From: Sphingomonas sp.
GTDB lineage: Bacteria > Pseudomonadota > Alphaproteobacteria > Sphingomonadales > Sphingomonadaceae
Assembly (NCBI GenBank): GCA_017304655.1
Contig: JAFKLY010000003.1
Span: 372,001 to 436,000, forward strand
Reading direction: 5' to 3'
Length of the DNA stretch: 64,000 nucleotides
The first letter of the stretch is position 1; each line of letters opens with the position of its first letter. The translations under genes and the position numbers were made by a program. The notes beneath the pieces are model-generated. The model saw only the letters and a program-made list of their open reading frames with translations, had not been told where the DNA came from and ran no database searches. Shown piece after piece: positions 26,078 through 34,969 of this stretch.

Positions 26078-26305
26078 ATGGACGTTGAACGCCTGACCTA
26101 TATGGCCAACCAGATCGCGCGCAATGTCGAGCCGCGCGGACATGACGAGGCGGTGGCCGAAACCGCCTCGCACATCATCAAATTCTGGGACCCGCGCATG
26201 AAGAAGGCCATGCTGCAGGGCGACCGCTCCGGCCTGGTGCCGATCGCGGCCGAGGCGATGCTGAAGGTCGATGCCTATGTGGCGGCCCACGCCGCCACGG
26301 CCTGA
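26078..26305 (+). CDS. fdsD: FdsD, formate dehydrogenase delta subunit
   Basis: The 75-residue protein matches the small FdsD family (ERLTYMANQIARN, then HIIKFWDPRMKKAML). It is needed for a stable, active FdsABG complex in related bacteria. It begins 5 bp after fdsA. Confidence 0.93.
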   Translation: MDVERLTYMANQIARNVEPRGHDEAVAETASHIIKFWDPRMKKAMLQGDRSGLVPIAAEAMLKVDAYVAAHAATA

Positions 26306-26317
26306 CGGCGAGGCGTG

Positions 26318-27109
26318 ATGACCGATACACCGGTCGTCGCCCCACGACGAACGCTGAGGGCCATCCGGCCGGACGGGACGACCCGCCCGGTCGAGCGGCC
26401 GTTCGCCCCGGAAATTCCTGTCGCGCTCGAGTATAATGGCCTCTCCTATGCGGTGATGATGGCCAGCCCGTCAGACCTGGATGACTTCATCACCGGCTTT
26501 GCCCTGACCGAGGGGCTGGCGCCGCACGTTGCCGATATCGCCGGTATCGACCTGGCAGAGACGGACAAGGGCTGGATCGCTCGCGCCACAATTGCCTCGC
26601 TGGCGCTGGAAAAGCTGCAGGAGCGCGTGCGTACGCGCGTGGCCGAATCGAGCTGCGGCCTGTGCGGCATCGACAATCTGGAAGCGGTGGCGCGCCCCCT
26701 GCCCCCGGTCGCGCCACATGACCCGCTGGCCCCCGCTGCGATCTTCCGCGCACTCGACGCGCTGCGCGATCACCAGCCCGGCAATCGCGCCACCGGCGGG
26801 ATGCACGCAGCCGCCTTTGTGGATGCACTGGGAACGATTATCGCGGTGCGCGAAGACGTCGGTCGGCACAATGCGCTCGACAAGCTGGTGGGCGCAATGG
26901 CGCGTGCCGGTGTCAGCATGGCGGACGGCTTCATCCTCTCCACCGCGCGATGCAGCTACGAGATTGTGGAAAAGGCCGTGCGCGCTGGCGCGACGCGGCT
27001 GGTGACGATCTCCGTACCGACCAGCATGGCCGCCGCACGGGCAGAGGCAGCCGGCCTTACCCTCTATGCGCTCGCCCGGCCTGACGAAGTGCTCGCGGTC
27101 ACGGCTTGA
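26318..27109 (+). CDS. fdhD: FdhD (FdsC), formate dehydrogenase sulfurtransferase
   Basis: The 263-residue protein has the conserved ESSCGLCGIDN loop with the CxxC cysteines, plus GGMHAAAF and VREDVGRHNALDKLVG. It sulfurates the molybdenum cofactor before insertion into FdsA. ATG at 26318 is preferred over GTG at 26315. It closes the operon, 12 bp after fdsD, and is followed by a strong terminator. Confidence 0.95.
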   Translation: MTDTPVVAPRRTLRAIRPDGTTRPVERPFAPEIPVALEYNGLSYAVMMASPSDLDDFITGFALTEGLAPHVADIAGIDLAETDKGWIARATIASLALEKLQERVRTRVAESSCGLCGIDNLEAVARPLPPVAPHDPLAPAAIFRALDALRDHQPGNRATGGMHAAAFVDALGTIIAVREDVGRHNALDKLVGAMARAGVSMADGFILSTARCSYEIVEKAVRAGATRLVTISVPTSMAAARAEAAGLTLYALARPDEVLAVTA

Positions 27110-27155
27110 GCCAGCGCCGCAAGGCACCATTCCCTGTCCAGTCATTGCTGGCATG

Positions 27156-27190
27156 AAAAGGGCGGGTCCAAGGCCCGCCCTTTCCGCATT
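27156..27190. terminator. Bidirectional terminator between fdhD and the MFS gene
   Basis: AAAGGGCGGG (27157-27166) pairs with CCCGCCCTTT (27174-27183) around a 7-nt loop. The stem ends with A- and T-runs on the two sides, so it can stop both the fds transcript and the converging MFS transcript. Confidence 0.85.
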
Positions 27191-27207
27191 CTATTGAGTC
27201 AGGTCGT

Positions 27208-28542
27208 TCAATGCTTGCCGGCGACCACTTCGTCACCGTCGCGCTCCGGCAGCATCAGGAACATGACGAGCGAGAAGATTGAGCCGAGCGCCATGATCGA
27301 GGAAACGGTGAGCAACTGATCGTTGCCAAGCCAGGTGAACAGAGCGCCGGCGATGAGCGGGCTGCCCGCTGCGCCCAGACGGCCGACGCCGAGCACGAAG
27401 CCGGTGCCGGCAGCGCGGGCGTGGGCGGGAAAACCGCGCGAATAGGCGGCGTAATAGCCGCTGATCGCGGCATTGGTGAAGAAGCCGGTCATGACCGTGG
27501 CCCATTGCCAGCCGGCCAGCGTCTCCCGTCCGAAACCGAAAGCAACGACAGCCGCCGATCCCAACGCCAGCATGATGACGGTCGGCCAGCGAATGCCGAA
27601 CTTGCTCATGATGAAGCCGAAGACGAAGCTGCCGACCATGCCGCCGATGTTCGCCCAGGTCAGCACGCTTGCCGCATGCGCCGGAGAGTAGCCCGGGGGA
27701 TAATCCGCGACGATCTGCACGGCGAATTTGAGAATGTAGTAAAAGGTCATGGTGTGGAACATGTAGCCGAAGGCCAGCAGCAGGGTGACCGGACGCAGCT
27801 TGGGGTTTGACAGGATATCCGTCACCTTGGGCTTTACGGCATTCGGTGAAACCGGAGGGAGCTCTTTGATCCCGGTCTTGCCGAAGGCACGCAGCGTGCC
27901 GTTGACCCCGGCCAGATTGCGACGCGAGGCATGGAAAGCCGCGGTCTCCGGCACCAGCAGCAACGTCAGCGGGATCAAGGCCGCCGTCACCACTGCACCG
28001 AAGAGGAACACAGCCCGCCAGTCATACTCGACTAGCAGCCAGCCCTGCGCCACAAAGCCGCCAATCACCGCGCCGAGCGGATAGCCCGCGACATAGGCCG
28101 CCGTAGCATTGCGACGGGCGACGCGGCTGGTGCTTTCGGCCACGACCGCATTGGTCGCCGCCAGCATGCCGCCAATGCCGATACCCGTGATGAACCGAAA
28201 TGCCACCATCGGCGCAACGGCATGAGCTGTGCTGGCGAGGAACATGCCGACCGCCATGACGGCGAGGCAGGCGAGCATCGTCAGCTTGCGGCCATAACGA
28301 TCCGCCATGCCGCCCAGCAGCACGGAGCCGAAACCCATGCCGACAAGCTCGGCCGAGAGGACCACGCTGAGTGCCGCCCGCTGGATCTGCCATTCGGCGG
28401 AGATGCCCGGCGCGGCGAAAGCGCTCGACAACACGTCGAACCCGTCGAGCGCATTCAGCAGGATCATCAGCACGACAACGATCCATTGCCTGACCGACAT
28501 GGGATTATCGTCAATGATCTGACGTGGATCAGTTGCGGCCAT
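27208..28542 (-). CDS. MFS aromatic acid:H+ symporter (AAHS-like)
   Basis: The start is the ATG at 28542, behind a strong GGAGGGGG ribosome site; a 42-residue longer reading lacks support. The 444-residue, 12-helix protein has the AAHS signature LNALDGFDVLSSAFAAP in helix 1 and GGMADRYGRK in loop 2-3. This family (PcaK, BenK, VanK) imports aromatic acids. It lies 53 bp downstream of the MarR gene and is likely co-transcribed with it, diverging from the stilbene dioxygenase. Confidence 0.88.
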   Translation of the reverse strand: MAATDPRQIIDDNPMSVRQWIVVVLMILLNALDGFDVLSSAFAAPGISAEWQIQRAALSVVLSAELVGMGFGSVLLGGMADRYGRKLTMLACLAVMAVGMFLASTAHAVAPMVAFRFITGIGIGGMLAATNAVVAESTSRVARRNATAAYVAGYPLGAVIGGFVAQGWLLVEYDWRAVFLFGAVVTAALIPLTLLLVPETAAFHASRRNLAGVNGTLRAFGKTGIKELPPVSPNAVKPKVTDILSNPKLRPVTLLLAFGYMFHTMTFYYILKFAVQIVADYPPGYSPAHAASVLTWANIGGMVGSFVFGFIMSKFGIRWPTVIMLALGSAAVVAFGFGRETLAGWQWATVMTGFFTNAAISGYYAAYSRGFPAHARAAGTGFVLGVGRLGAAGSPLIAGALFTWLGNDQLLTVSSIMALGSIFSLVMFLMLPERDGDEVVAGKH

Positions 28543-28595
28543 TCGTGAAACCCCCTCCAGGCAATGAAATCGTCCGGCTATTACGCGCGCCGAAT

Positions 28596-29108
28596 CTATT
28601 CGTGGATACGGCGCAATAGTTCGATGAGCAACGTCGCTTCTCGCTTGGTGAAACGCGACTTCAGCCAATGCTCATGTTCGTCGATGCAGCGGCGCGCTTC
28701 CTGCAGCGCCGCATTGCCATCGGCCGTCAGCGTCAGCGTCTGCCGGCGCCGGTCGAGCATCGAAGCGCCGCGCACCAGCAGGTTGCGCGCTTCGAGCCGA
28801 TTGATGATCGCCATGGTCGTCGCACGGTCCATCTGGAGGCGCCGACCGATATCTGCTTGCGCGACATGCGGATGATCATTGATTAACCAAAGAACTGAGA
28901 CCATCTTCTGGGTGAGACCCAGTTCGGAGAAGGTCTCCGTGAAGTGGCGATAGGTCGCGCCATGCGCCAGACGAATGTGGAAACCGATGATTTCATCAAT
29001 GCCGCCGACACCAGTATCTTCGCCGCGAAAGGACGGCACGACAGACTCGGCGCTCACGCATTCCGTGGCGGCTGCCTGCCTGTCCCTCGCTTCCAATGCT
29101 TTTTCCAA
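28596..29108 (-). CDS. MarR-family transcriptional regulator
   Basis: The 170-residue protein has a winged-helix domain: VAQADIGRRLQMDRATTMAI is the recognition helix region and LLVRGASMLDRRRQTLTLTADG the wing. The start is TTG at 29108, with GGGAGG ten bases upstream. It is transcribed away from the dioxygenase gene across an 86-bp gap that holds a palindrome over the dioxygenase -35 box. MarR proteins usually repress and release on binding an aromatic ligand; the ligand here is unknown. DesR, regulator of ligM/desA in SYK-6, is also a MarR protein. Confidence 0.9.
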   Translation of the reverse strand: MEKALEARDRQAAATECVSAESVVPSFRGEDTGVGGIDEIIGFHIRLAHGATYRHFTETFSELGLTQKMVSVLWLINDHPHVAQADIGRRLQMDRATTMAIINRLEARNLLVRGASMLDRRRQTLTLTADGNAALQEARRCIDEHEHWLKSRFTKREATLLIELLRRIHE

Positions 29109-29135
29109 GGCTTATGAGCCTCCCGATTGACCTGA

Positions 29136-29173
29136 GGCAAAAATTTGCCGATTTCGTAAGCTTAGCATACAAT
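29136..29173 (+). promoter_or_regulatory. Promoter and MarR operator of the stilbene dioxygenase operon
   Basis: TTGCCG (29145-29150) and TACAAT (29168-29173) are separated by exactly 17 bp, a good sigma-70 pair. The palindrome GGCAAA-AA-TTTGCC (29136-29149) overlaps the -35 box, where a bound repressor would block polymerase. The dioxygenase ATG is 22 bp past the -10 box. Confidence 0.75.
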
Positions 29174-29194
29174 CCTGCGCGAGAGGAACAAGAC

Positions 29195-30664
29195 ATGGCG
29201 CATTTTCCAGAAACTCCTTCCTTCACTGGCTTTAATACGCCGTCTCGCATCGAGTGCGATATCGCCGATCTCTCCCATGATGGGACGATCCCCCCCGAGC
29301 TCAACGGGGCCTTCTTCCGGGTGCAGCCGGATCCTCAGTTTCCGCCCCGTTTGGGCGATGACATCGCCTTCAACGGCGACGGCATGATCACCCGCTTCCA
29401 CATTCATGATGGCCAGTGCGACATCCGCCAGCGCTGGGCCCACACGGACAAGTGGAAGCTTGAGAAGCAGGCAGGCAAGGCGCTGTTCGGCGCTTACCGC
29501 AATCCGCTGACCGATGACGAATCAGTGAAAGGCGAATATCGCAGCACCGCGAACACCAATGCCTTCATCTTTGCGGGCAAGCTGTGGGCCATGAAAGAGG
29601 ACAGCCCGGCAGTCACCATGGACCCCGCGACCATGGAGACCTTCGGGTTCGAGAAGTTCGGCGGCAAGATGACCGGCCAGACCTTCACCGCTCACCCGAA
29701 GATCGACCCGGAAACCGGCAACATGATCGCCATCGGCTATGCCGCGAGCGGCCTGTGTACCGATGACGTCTGCCTTTACGAGATTTCGCCGGAGGGCGAG
29801 CTGATCTACGAGGCGTGGTTCAAGGCGCCTTATTACTGCATGATGCACGACTTCGGCGTGACCAAGGACTATCTGGTGCTCCACATCGTGCCGAGCATCG
29901 GCAACTGGGAACGGCTGGAAAAGGGCCTGCCGCACTTCGGCTTCGACACGACCCTGCCCGTCTATCTCGGCGTGATCCCGCGCCGCGCCGACCTGAAGCA
30001 GGACGACATCCGCTGGTTCAAGCGCGACAATTGCTTCGCCAGCCATGTGATGAACGCCTTCCAGGACGGCACGAAGGTCAGCGTCGACGTGCCCGAGGCA
30101 GTGAACAACATGTTCCCCTTCTTCCCCGATGTGCACGGCGCGCCGTTCAACCCGCAGCAGGCGATGAGCAAGCTCACCCGCTGGACTGTGGACCTCGCCT
30201 CGAACAGCGATGAATTCGACAGCATCACCCGCCTTACCGAAACGGCCGGCGAGTTCCCGCGCATCGACGATCGGGTGACCGGGCAGCCCTATCGCTATGG
30301 CTGGATGCTGGAGATGGACATGAAGCGTCCGGTCGAGCTGCGCGGCGGCAGCGCGGCAGGCGCGCTCATGAACTGCCTGTTCCTCATCGACCACAAGACC
30401 GGCAAGGAGCAGCATTGGTGGTGCGGCCCGACCAGCTCTTTGCAGGAGCCGGCCTTCATTCCGCGCAGCAAGGACGCGCCGGAAGGCGACGGCTGGATCG
30501 TGCAGGTGTGCAACCGTCTCGACGAGCACAAGAGCGATCTGCTCATCTTCGAAGCGCTCGACATCGAGAAAGGCCCGGTCGCGACCGTCCATATCCCGTT
30601 CGCACTTCGCTTCGGCCTGCACGGCAACTGGGCAGACGCCGACAAGATCGGCCTCGCCGCCTGA
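29195..30664 (+). CDS. lsdD: Lignostilbene-alpha,beta-dioxygenase (carotenoid oxygenase family)
   Basis: The ATG at 29195 follows GAGAGGA and starts MAHFPETPSFTGFN, the N-terminus of sphingomonad stilbene dioxygenases. The 489-residue protein keeps the four iron-binding histidines at His167, His218, His284 and His476, and Tyr101 and Lys134, which in these enzymes contact the substrate 4-hydroxyl. Positions agree with NOV1 from memory. It cleaves the central double bond of hydroxystilbenes to two aldehydes. The lsdD symbol is based on the DUF3237 neighbour and is less certain than the family. Confidence 0.93.
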   Translation: MAHFPETPSFTGFNTPSRIECDIADLSHDGTIPPELNGAFFRVQPDPQFPPRLGDDIAFNGDGMITRFHIHDGQCDIRQRWAHTDKWKLEKQAGKALFGAYRNPLTDDESVKGEYRSTANTNAFIFAGKLWAMKEDSPAVTMDPATMETFGFEKFGGKMTGQTFTAHPKIDPETGNMIAIGYAASGLCTDDVCLYEISPEGELIYEAWFKAPYYCMMHDFGVTKDYLVLHIVPSIGNWERLEKGLPHFGFDTTLPVYLGVIPRRADLKQDDIRWFKRDNCFASHVMNAFQDGTKVSVDVPEAVNNMFPFFPDVHGAPFNPQQAMSKLTRWTVDLASNSDEFDSITRLTETAGEFPRIDDRVTGQPYRYGWMLEMDMKRPVELRGGSAAGALMNCLFLIDHKTGKEQHWWCGPTSSLQEPAFIPRSKDAPEGDGWIVQVCNRLDEHKSDLLIFEALDIEKGPVATVHIPFALRFGLHGNWADADKIGLAA

Positions 30665-30682
30665 ACTGACCGACACTGACCG

Positions 30683-30713
30683 CCGGCCGTCATCCCGCCC
30701 GGATGCCGGCCGG
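30683..30713 (+). repeat. Intercistronic hairpin between the dioxygenase and DUF3237 genes
   Basis: CCGGCCGTCATCC and GGATGCCGGCCGG can pair with one mismatched position around a short CGCCC loop. No T-run follows, so it is more likely an mRNA-processing or stability element than a terminator. Confidence 0.5.
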
Positions 30714-30745
30714 CCCGTTCCCAAAAATCGTTGAGGAGAGGATCG

Positions 30746-31222
30746 ATGATCCCAGACGGCGCCATCAAGCCTGGCCTGGAATTTGTGTACGAAGCGGAAG
30801 GCGATCTCGATCCGCCGATCCCGATTGGCGAGACGCTGGACGGCACGCGCCGGATCATCCCGATCCGCAACGGCGGCCGCGTGGAAGGCCCACTGATTAG
30901 TGGTAGTCTGGTGGGCGGCGCGTCGGACTGGCAGCTCACCCGACCGGACGGCGTGACCGTGGCCGACGCGATCTATGCGCTGCGCACCGATGACGACGTG
31001 ATCATCCAGATCCGCAACCGCGGCCTGCGCCACGGTGCTCCTGAGGTCATGGCGCGCCTCGCCGCGGGCGAGGACGTCGATCCCAATGCCTATTATTTCC
31101 GCACTGTTCCGGAATTCATCGCGCCCAAGGGCAAATATGAGTGGATGAACAACTCCATCTTCATCTGCTCGGGCGCCCGCTTCAAGGCCGGCATCAAGCT
31201 CTGGGTCTGGCGCGTCACCTGA
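30746..31222 (+). CDS. DUF3237 protein, probable stilbene-forming decarboxylase or lyase
   Basis: The 158-residue protein shows the DUF3237 pattern: GGRVEGPLISGSLVGGASDW near the middle and YYFRTVPEFIAPKGKYEWMN with FICSGAR at the end. The start is placed at the ATG behind GAGGAGAGG. From memory, DUF3237 proteins of sphingomonads act on phenylcoumaran-derived intermediates (PhcF/PhcG decarboxylases, or the PcfL formaldehyde lyase), giving the stilbene that a lignostilbene dioxygenase then cleaves. Co-transcription with lsdD fits this closely. The exact reaction cannot be read from the sequence. Confidence 0.8.
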   Translation: MIPDGAIKPGLEFVYEAEGDLDPPIPIGETLDGTRRIIPIRNGGRVEGPLISGSLVGGASDWQLTRPDGVTVADAIYALRTDDDVIIQIRNRGLRHGAPEVMARLAAGEDVDPNAYYFRTVPEFIAPKGKYEWMNNSIFICSGARFKAGIKLWVWRVT

Positions 31223-31231
31223 CATGTCGGT

Positions 31232-31268
31232 GGCGGGGCGGATCATCCGCTGCCCCGCCCGGCTTTTC
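31232..31268 (+). terminator. Terminator of the lsdD-DUF3237 operon
   Basis: GGCGGGGC (31232-31239) pairs with GCCCCGCC (31252-31259), with a GGAT/ATCC inner pairing, followed by CGGCTTTTCT. It starts 10 bp after the DUF3237 stop. Confidence 0.8.
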
Positions 31269-31396
31269 TCCCCTTGCGATCCTGACTGGCTTTCCTAAGC
31301 TGGAGACGGTTGATCGCGCCCCGGGCGGTACGACCCGCTCAAGCAGCACGCCCGGCACAGCTGGCGCGCCAATCCGGGGGAGGAGAGAGAAAGACC

Positions 31397-32608
31397 ATGC
31401 GCTTCCCGCACGCAATCCTGCCAGGCCTATTGCTCGCGACCATCGCAACGCCTGCCTTGGCGCAAACCGTGGCCCCCACGGCCCCGGCGACGGCAGCCCC
31501 AGCCGGTCCGTCTCCCGCCGTCATCCACATGCGGCGGCAGTGGCTCAACCCGGAAATCAACAGCTTCACCTTCCGCGACAACGCTCGGTTTTTCGATACA
31601 CGCAAGGTGGCGCGCCAGGGGCGCGTCCGGCCGTTGCCCCTCGCCCCGGGTTTCACGATGCCTGCCGGCTATGAAGCCTTCGCCGAAGCGACATACACCA
31701 ATGCCCTGCTGGTCATCCGCGACGGCAAGATCCTGTTCGAGGACTATCGCAACCGCTCGGACGCCAGCACGCATTTCATCTCCTTCTCCATGGCAAAGTC
31801 GATCACCTCGATCCTCATGGGCATCGCGCTCGACAAGGGGCTGATCCGGTCGATCGACGATCCGGTAACCGCCTATTTGCCCGAGCTTAAAGGCGGCGGT
31901 TATGATGGCGTCTCGCTGCGCCACATCCTCCAGATGCGCTCGGGCGTGGACTATGAGGAGCGCTACGATTTCGGCGACAAGCCCAGCCTTGCCGCCCAGA
32001 ATCACGAGAATGCCATCGTCCAGAACAAGGTGCGTTTCGCCGATTCCGCGCGAACGATCGGCCGCAAATGGTCGCCCGGCAGCCAGTTCAACTATGCGAC
32101 GCTGGACACCGCCGTGCTCGGCTGGACCCTGGAGCGCGCAACCGGTCAGCCGCTGGCGACCTTTACTCAGGCCAATCTCTGGGGACCGGCCGGCATGGAG
32201 GCGGACGCTTACTGGCTGGCCGACGGGCCGCAAGGCGTGGGCCGCGAGCTCTCCGGCATGGGCTATAATGCCACTCTGCGCGATTTCGGGCGGCTCGGTC
32301 TGTTGATGCTCGATCACGGCAAGCGGAGCGACACCGGCGAGGCGGTTGTCCCGGCCAGCTGGCTCAAGCAGGCGACGACGATGGTGCCGACCGGCCTGCC
32401 TGACCGGACCGGCTATGGCTTCCAGTTCTGGCAGATCGACGACGAACCCGGCGCCTATGCGGCCGTCGGACTCGCCGGGCAGTTCATCTATGTCCATCCG
32501 GCAACGAAGACCGTGATCGTGAAACTGAGCTACTTCCCGCCCGACGCCCCGCCCAGCGTGACGGCAGAGACGGTGCGTTATTTCAAGGCGATCACCAGCC
32601 AGCGCTGA
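31397..32608 (+). CDS. Serine hydrolase of the beta-lactamase/penicillin-binding family, exported
   Basis: The ATG behind GGAGGAGAGAG gives a Sec signal peptide (MRFPHAILPGLLLATIA, cleavage near ALAQ) and a 403-residue protein. The SxxK motif is Ser131-Met-Ala-Lys134 in SFSMAKS, and the later tyrosine motif is probably YATLD. The family includes esterases, 6-aminohexanoate-dimer hydrolases and peptidases. It lies between the lsdD operon terminator and a luciferase-like monooxygenase; a periplasmic ester-cleaving role on plant-derived compounds is possible but not shown. Confidence 0.82.
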   Translation: MRFPHAILPGLLLATIATPALAQTVAPTAPATAAPAGPSPAVIHMRRQWLNPEINSFTFRDNARFFDTRKVARQGRVRPLPLAPGFTMPAGYEAFAEATYTNALLVIRDGKILFEDYRNRSDASTHFISFSMAKSITSILMGIALDKGLIRSIDDPVTAYLPELKGGGYDGVSLRHILQMRSGVDYEERYDFGDKPSLAAQNHENAIVQNKVRFADSARTIGRKWSPGSQFNYATLDTAVLGWTLERATGQPLATFTQANLWGPAGMEADAYWLADGPQGVGRELSGMGYNATLRDFGRLGLLMLDHGKRSDTGEAVVPASWLKQATTMVPTGLPDRTGYGFQFWQIDDEPGAYAAVGLAGQFIYVHPATKTVIVKLSYFPPDAPPSVTAETVRYFKAITSQR

Positions 32609-32653
32609 AGAGGCCCGTTGCGAAATGCCACGGGCAGCCCCATCTTCACCGGC

Positions 32654-33655
32654 ATGACCAAGCTCAGCTTTCTGGACCTCGTCAATGTCGTCGAGGGTGA
32701 GACCAGCGCCGATGCCATCCGCCGTGTCGGCCCGCTTGCCGCTCATGCCGAGGCGTGCGGCTATCATCGCTACTGGATCGCGGAGCATCACGGCATGGCC
32801 GGCGTGGCAGCCGCCGCGACCTCGCTCATCATCGCCGAGGCCGGGCGGACGACCAGCACCATGCGCATCGGCTCCGGCGGCATCATGCTGCCCAATCACA
32901 GCCCGCTGGTGATTGCCGAACAGTTCGGCACGCTGGATGCGCTCTACCCCGGTCGGATCGACCTGGGCCTGGGCCGTGCGCCCGGTGCCGATGGGCGCGT
33001 GGCGCAAGCGCTGCGGCGGGACTTCATGCGGGAGGCGGAGGAGTTCCCCCGCAATGTCGTCGAGTTACGCGCGCATTTTACCGGCGATCCGGAGCTGGGC
33101 GTGCTGGCAGTTCCCGGCCGGGGCGCGCAGGTGGAGATGTGGATTCTCGGCTCCAGTCTGTTCGGCGCCCAGCTCGCTGCCGCGCTCGGCATGCCCTATG
33201 CTTTCGCTTCCCATTTCGCGCCGGACCTGCTGGACGAAGCTCTGATGATCTACCGGCGCGATTTCCGCCCCTCGCAGCATCTGCGCGCGCCTTATGCCGC
33301 TGCCGCGCTCAGCGCGATCGCAGCCGACAGTGCGGAGGAAGCCGAGCTTATCGCCAGCTCGATGATGCAGAACTTCGTGGCGCTGCGCACAGGCCGGCCA
33401 GGCAAGCTGCCCCCGCCGGTCGAGAATTACGTCGCGAGCCTCGATCCGTCGATCAGCGCCATGCTGGGCCATGTGCTGCAATGCGCGACCTTCGGCACGG
33501 TCGAAGACGTGACACAGGGGCTCAATCGCTTCATCAAGCGCACGCAGGTCGACGAAGTGATCGTCCACAGCGCAGCCTTCGATCCGCAAGCGCGGATGCG
33601 CTCGGTCGCGTTGATCGCCCAGGCCTTCGAGCATCTAGCCCTTCCAGCCGCCTGA
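32654..33655 (+). CDS. Luciferase-like flavin-dependent monooxygenase
   Basis: The start ATG at 32654 gives MTKLSFLDLVNVVEGETS, the usual start of this bacterial luciferase-like (LLM class) family. The 333-residue TIM-barrel protein has YHRYWIAEHHGMAGVA, GSGGIMLPNHSPLVIAEQFG and RIDLGLGRAPGAD. These enzymes use FMNH2 from a separate reductase, which is not nearby. The substrate is unknown. It is 45 bp downstream of the serine hydrolase, probably co-transcribed, and ends directly against the converging MFS gene. Confidence 0.88.
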   Translation: MTKLSFLDLVNVVEGETSADAIRRVGPLAAHAEACGYHRYWIAEHHGMAGVAAAATSLIIAEAGRTTSTMRIGSGGIMLPNHSPLVIAEQFGTLDALYPGRIDLGLGRAPGADGRVAQALRRDFMREAEEFPRNVVELRAHFTGDPELGVLAVPGRGAQVEMWILGSSLFGAQLAAALGMPYAFASHFAPDLLDEALMIYRRDFRPSQHLRAPYAAAALSAIAADSAEEAELIASSMMQNFVALRTGRPGKLPPPVENYVASLDPSISAMLGHVLQCATFGTVEDVTQGLNRFIKRTQVDEVIVHSAAFDPQARMRSVALIAQAFEHLALPAA

Positions 33656-34969
33656 TCAGGCGGCCACGGCCCGCCCCTGTTTCTCTGCCTTGTGGGCGAG
33701 TTGCCCCGCCCAGAGGAAGCACAGGCCACCGAGCAGCGTGCAAGCGGCTACGGTAAGCATGGAGTAGCGGATGGCGAGATCGCCATAGCTTGGCGCCAGA
33801 TAATCGTTGAGCACGCCGACCATGAGCGGCCCGATGATCTGGCCGATGAGTCCGGTGAAGAAGATGTTGATCGCTACCGCCACCGTCTTGATCCGGTCGG
33901 GCGAGAGCGCGATCGTCGCGGCGAAGGTCGGCCCCTGAAAGGCAGAGTAAAGCCCAGCTGTGACCAGCATGCCCGTCACCCAGATGGCCGGCACATCGCT
34001 GAGCAGGAAGGCGACATAGGCCGGTGTGAGGATGATCGATGCGATCGCCGGCACGCGGTAGCGCCAGCGCCCGTCAATGCGCCCCAGCCGGTCAGCGAGC
34101 CAGCCGCACGCCACGATGCCGACAATGCCGACAACGCCCCGGATCGGCGTCACATAGACACCGACTTCAGTGACCGTCAGGCCGTGAACGCGGGTCAGCA
34201 GCGCCGTCGTCCAGGTCCCGGCGGCGTAGAGCGAACCGCCCATGAAGGAGACGCCGGCCATCATCACGCGATAGGCCGGTGAGCGCCAGAGCGTCGTGAA
34301 GGCCTCCCACAGCGGGACTTTCTCGATTGTCTTGGGGCCGGATTTGCGTGCCGGCTCCTTCACTGTGAAGAAGAACAGCGCAGCCATGGCCAGACCGCAA
34401 TAGCCGGCGACATGGAAGGTGAAGCGCCAGCCATATATGCCGGCGAACCAGGCGGCGAGCGGCAGGAAGCAGATCGAATCGATCGCGCTTGCGGTCGAGA
34501 AGATCGCGAGCGCGAGCGGCCGCCGCGGCTTGGAAATCTTGTCTGAAATCATCGACTGGGATGGCGCCAGCCCCGCCGCCTCGCCCGCCCCCATCAGGAA
34601 GCGGCAGAAGGCCATCTGCAAGCCATTGGTCACATAACCGGTCATCGCGGTCATGAAGCTCCAGAAACCGAAGCCGATGGCGATGATGTTGCGGCGACTG
34701 TAGCGATCTGCATAGCCCGCGATGGGGATGCTCAGCACCGAATAGAATAGCGCGAAGGCCAAGCCGGAGATCAGGCCGAGCGCGGTGTCGCTCAGGTCCA
34801 GATCGGCCTTAATGAGCGGCAGCAGCAGCCCGAGCAACGACCGGTCGAGATAGTTGAAGGTCGAGATGATGGTGAGGAAGCCGAGGCTCCAGACCACGGT
34901 GGGATCGCGAAAGTCTCTCGCAGAGGCGGATCCCTCGCCATCCTTGGGCACTATCTGCTCATCATTCAT
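33656..34969 (-). CDS. MFS transporter (spinster/phthalate permease-like)
   Basis: The 437-residue protein has about 12 membrane helices and the MFS loop 2-3 motif YADRYSRRN. The N-terminal FNYLDRSLLGLLLPLIKADL segment is typical of MFS carriers next to aromatic catabolic genes in sphingomonads. It converges with the LLM gene with no gap between stop codons. The substrate is unknown; related MFS genes are at 40370 and 44696. Confidence 0.85.
   Translation of the reverse strand: MNDEQIVPKDGEGSASARDFRDPTVVWSLGFLTIISTFNYLDRSLLGLLLPLIKADLDLSDTALGLISGLAFALFYSVLSIPIAGYADRYSRRNIIAIGFGFWSFMTAMTGYVTNGLQMAFCRFLMGAGEAAGLAPSQSMISDKISKPRRPLALAIFSTASAIDSICFLPLAAWFAGIYGWRFTFHVAGYCGLAMAALFFFTVKEPARKSGPKTIEKVPLWEAFTTLWRSPAYRVMMAGVSFMGGSLYAAGTWTTALLTRVHGLTVTEVGVYVTPIRGVVGIVGIVACGWLADRLGRIDGRWRYRVPAIASIILTPAYVAFLLSDVPAIWVTGMLVTAGLYSAFQGPTFAATIALSPDRIKTVAVAINIFFTGLIGQIIGPLMVGVLNDYLAPSYGDLAIRYSMLTVAACTLLGGLCFLWAGQLAHKAEKQGRAVAA

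Noticed and set aside
29522..31246. A 574-codon frame antisense to the stilbene dioxygenase and DUF3237 genes
   Set aside because: It crosses two real genes, a hairpin and a promoter-free gap, and has no recognisable domain.
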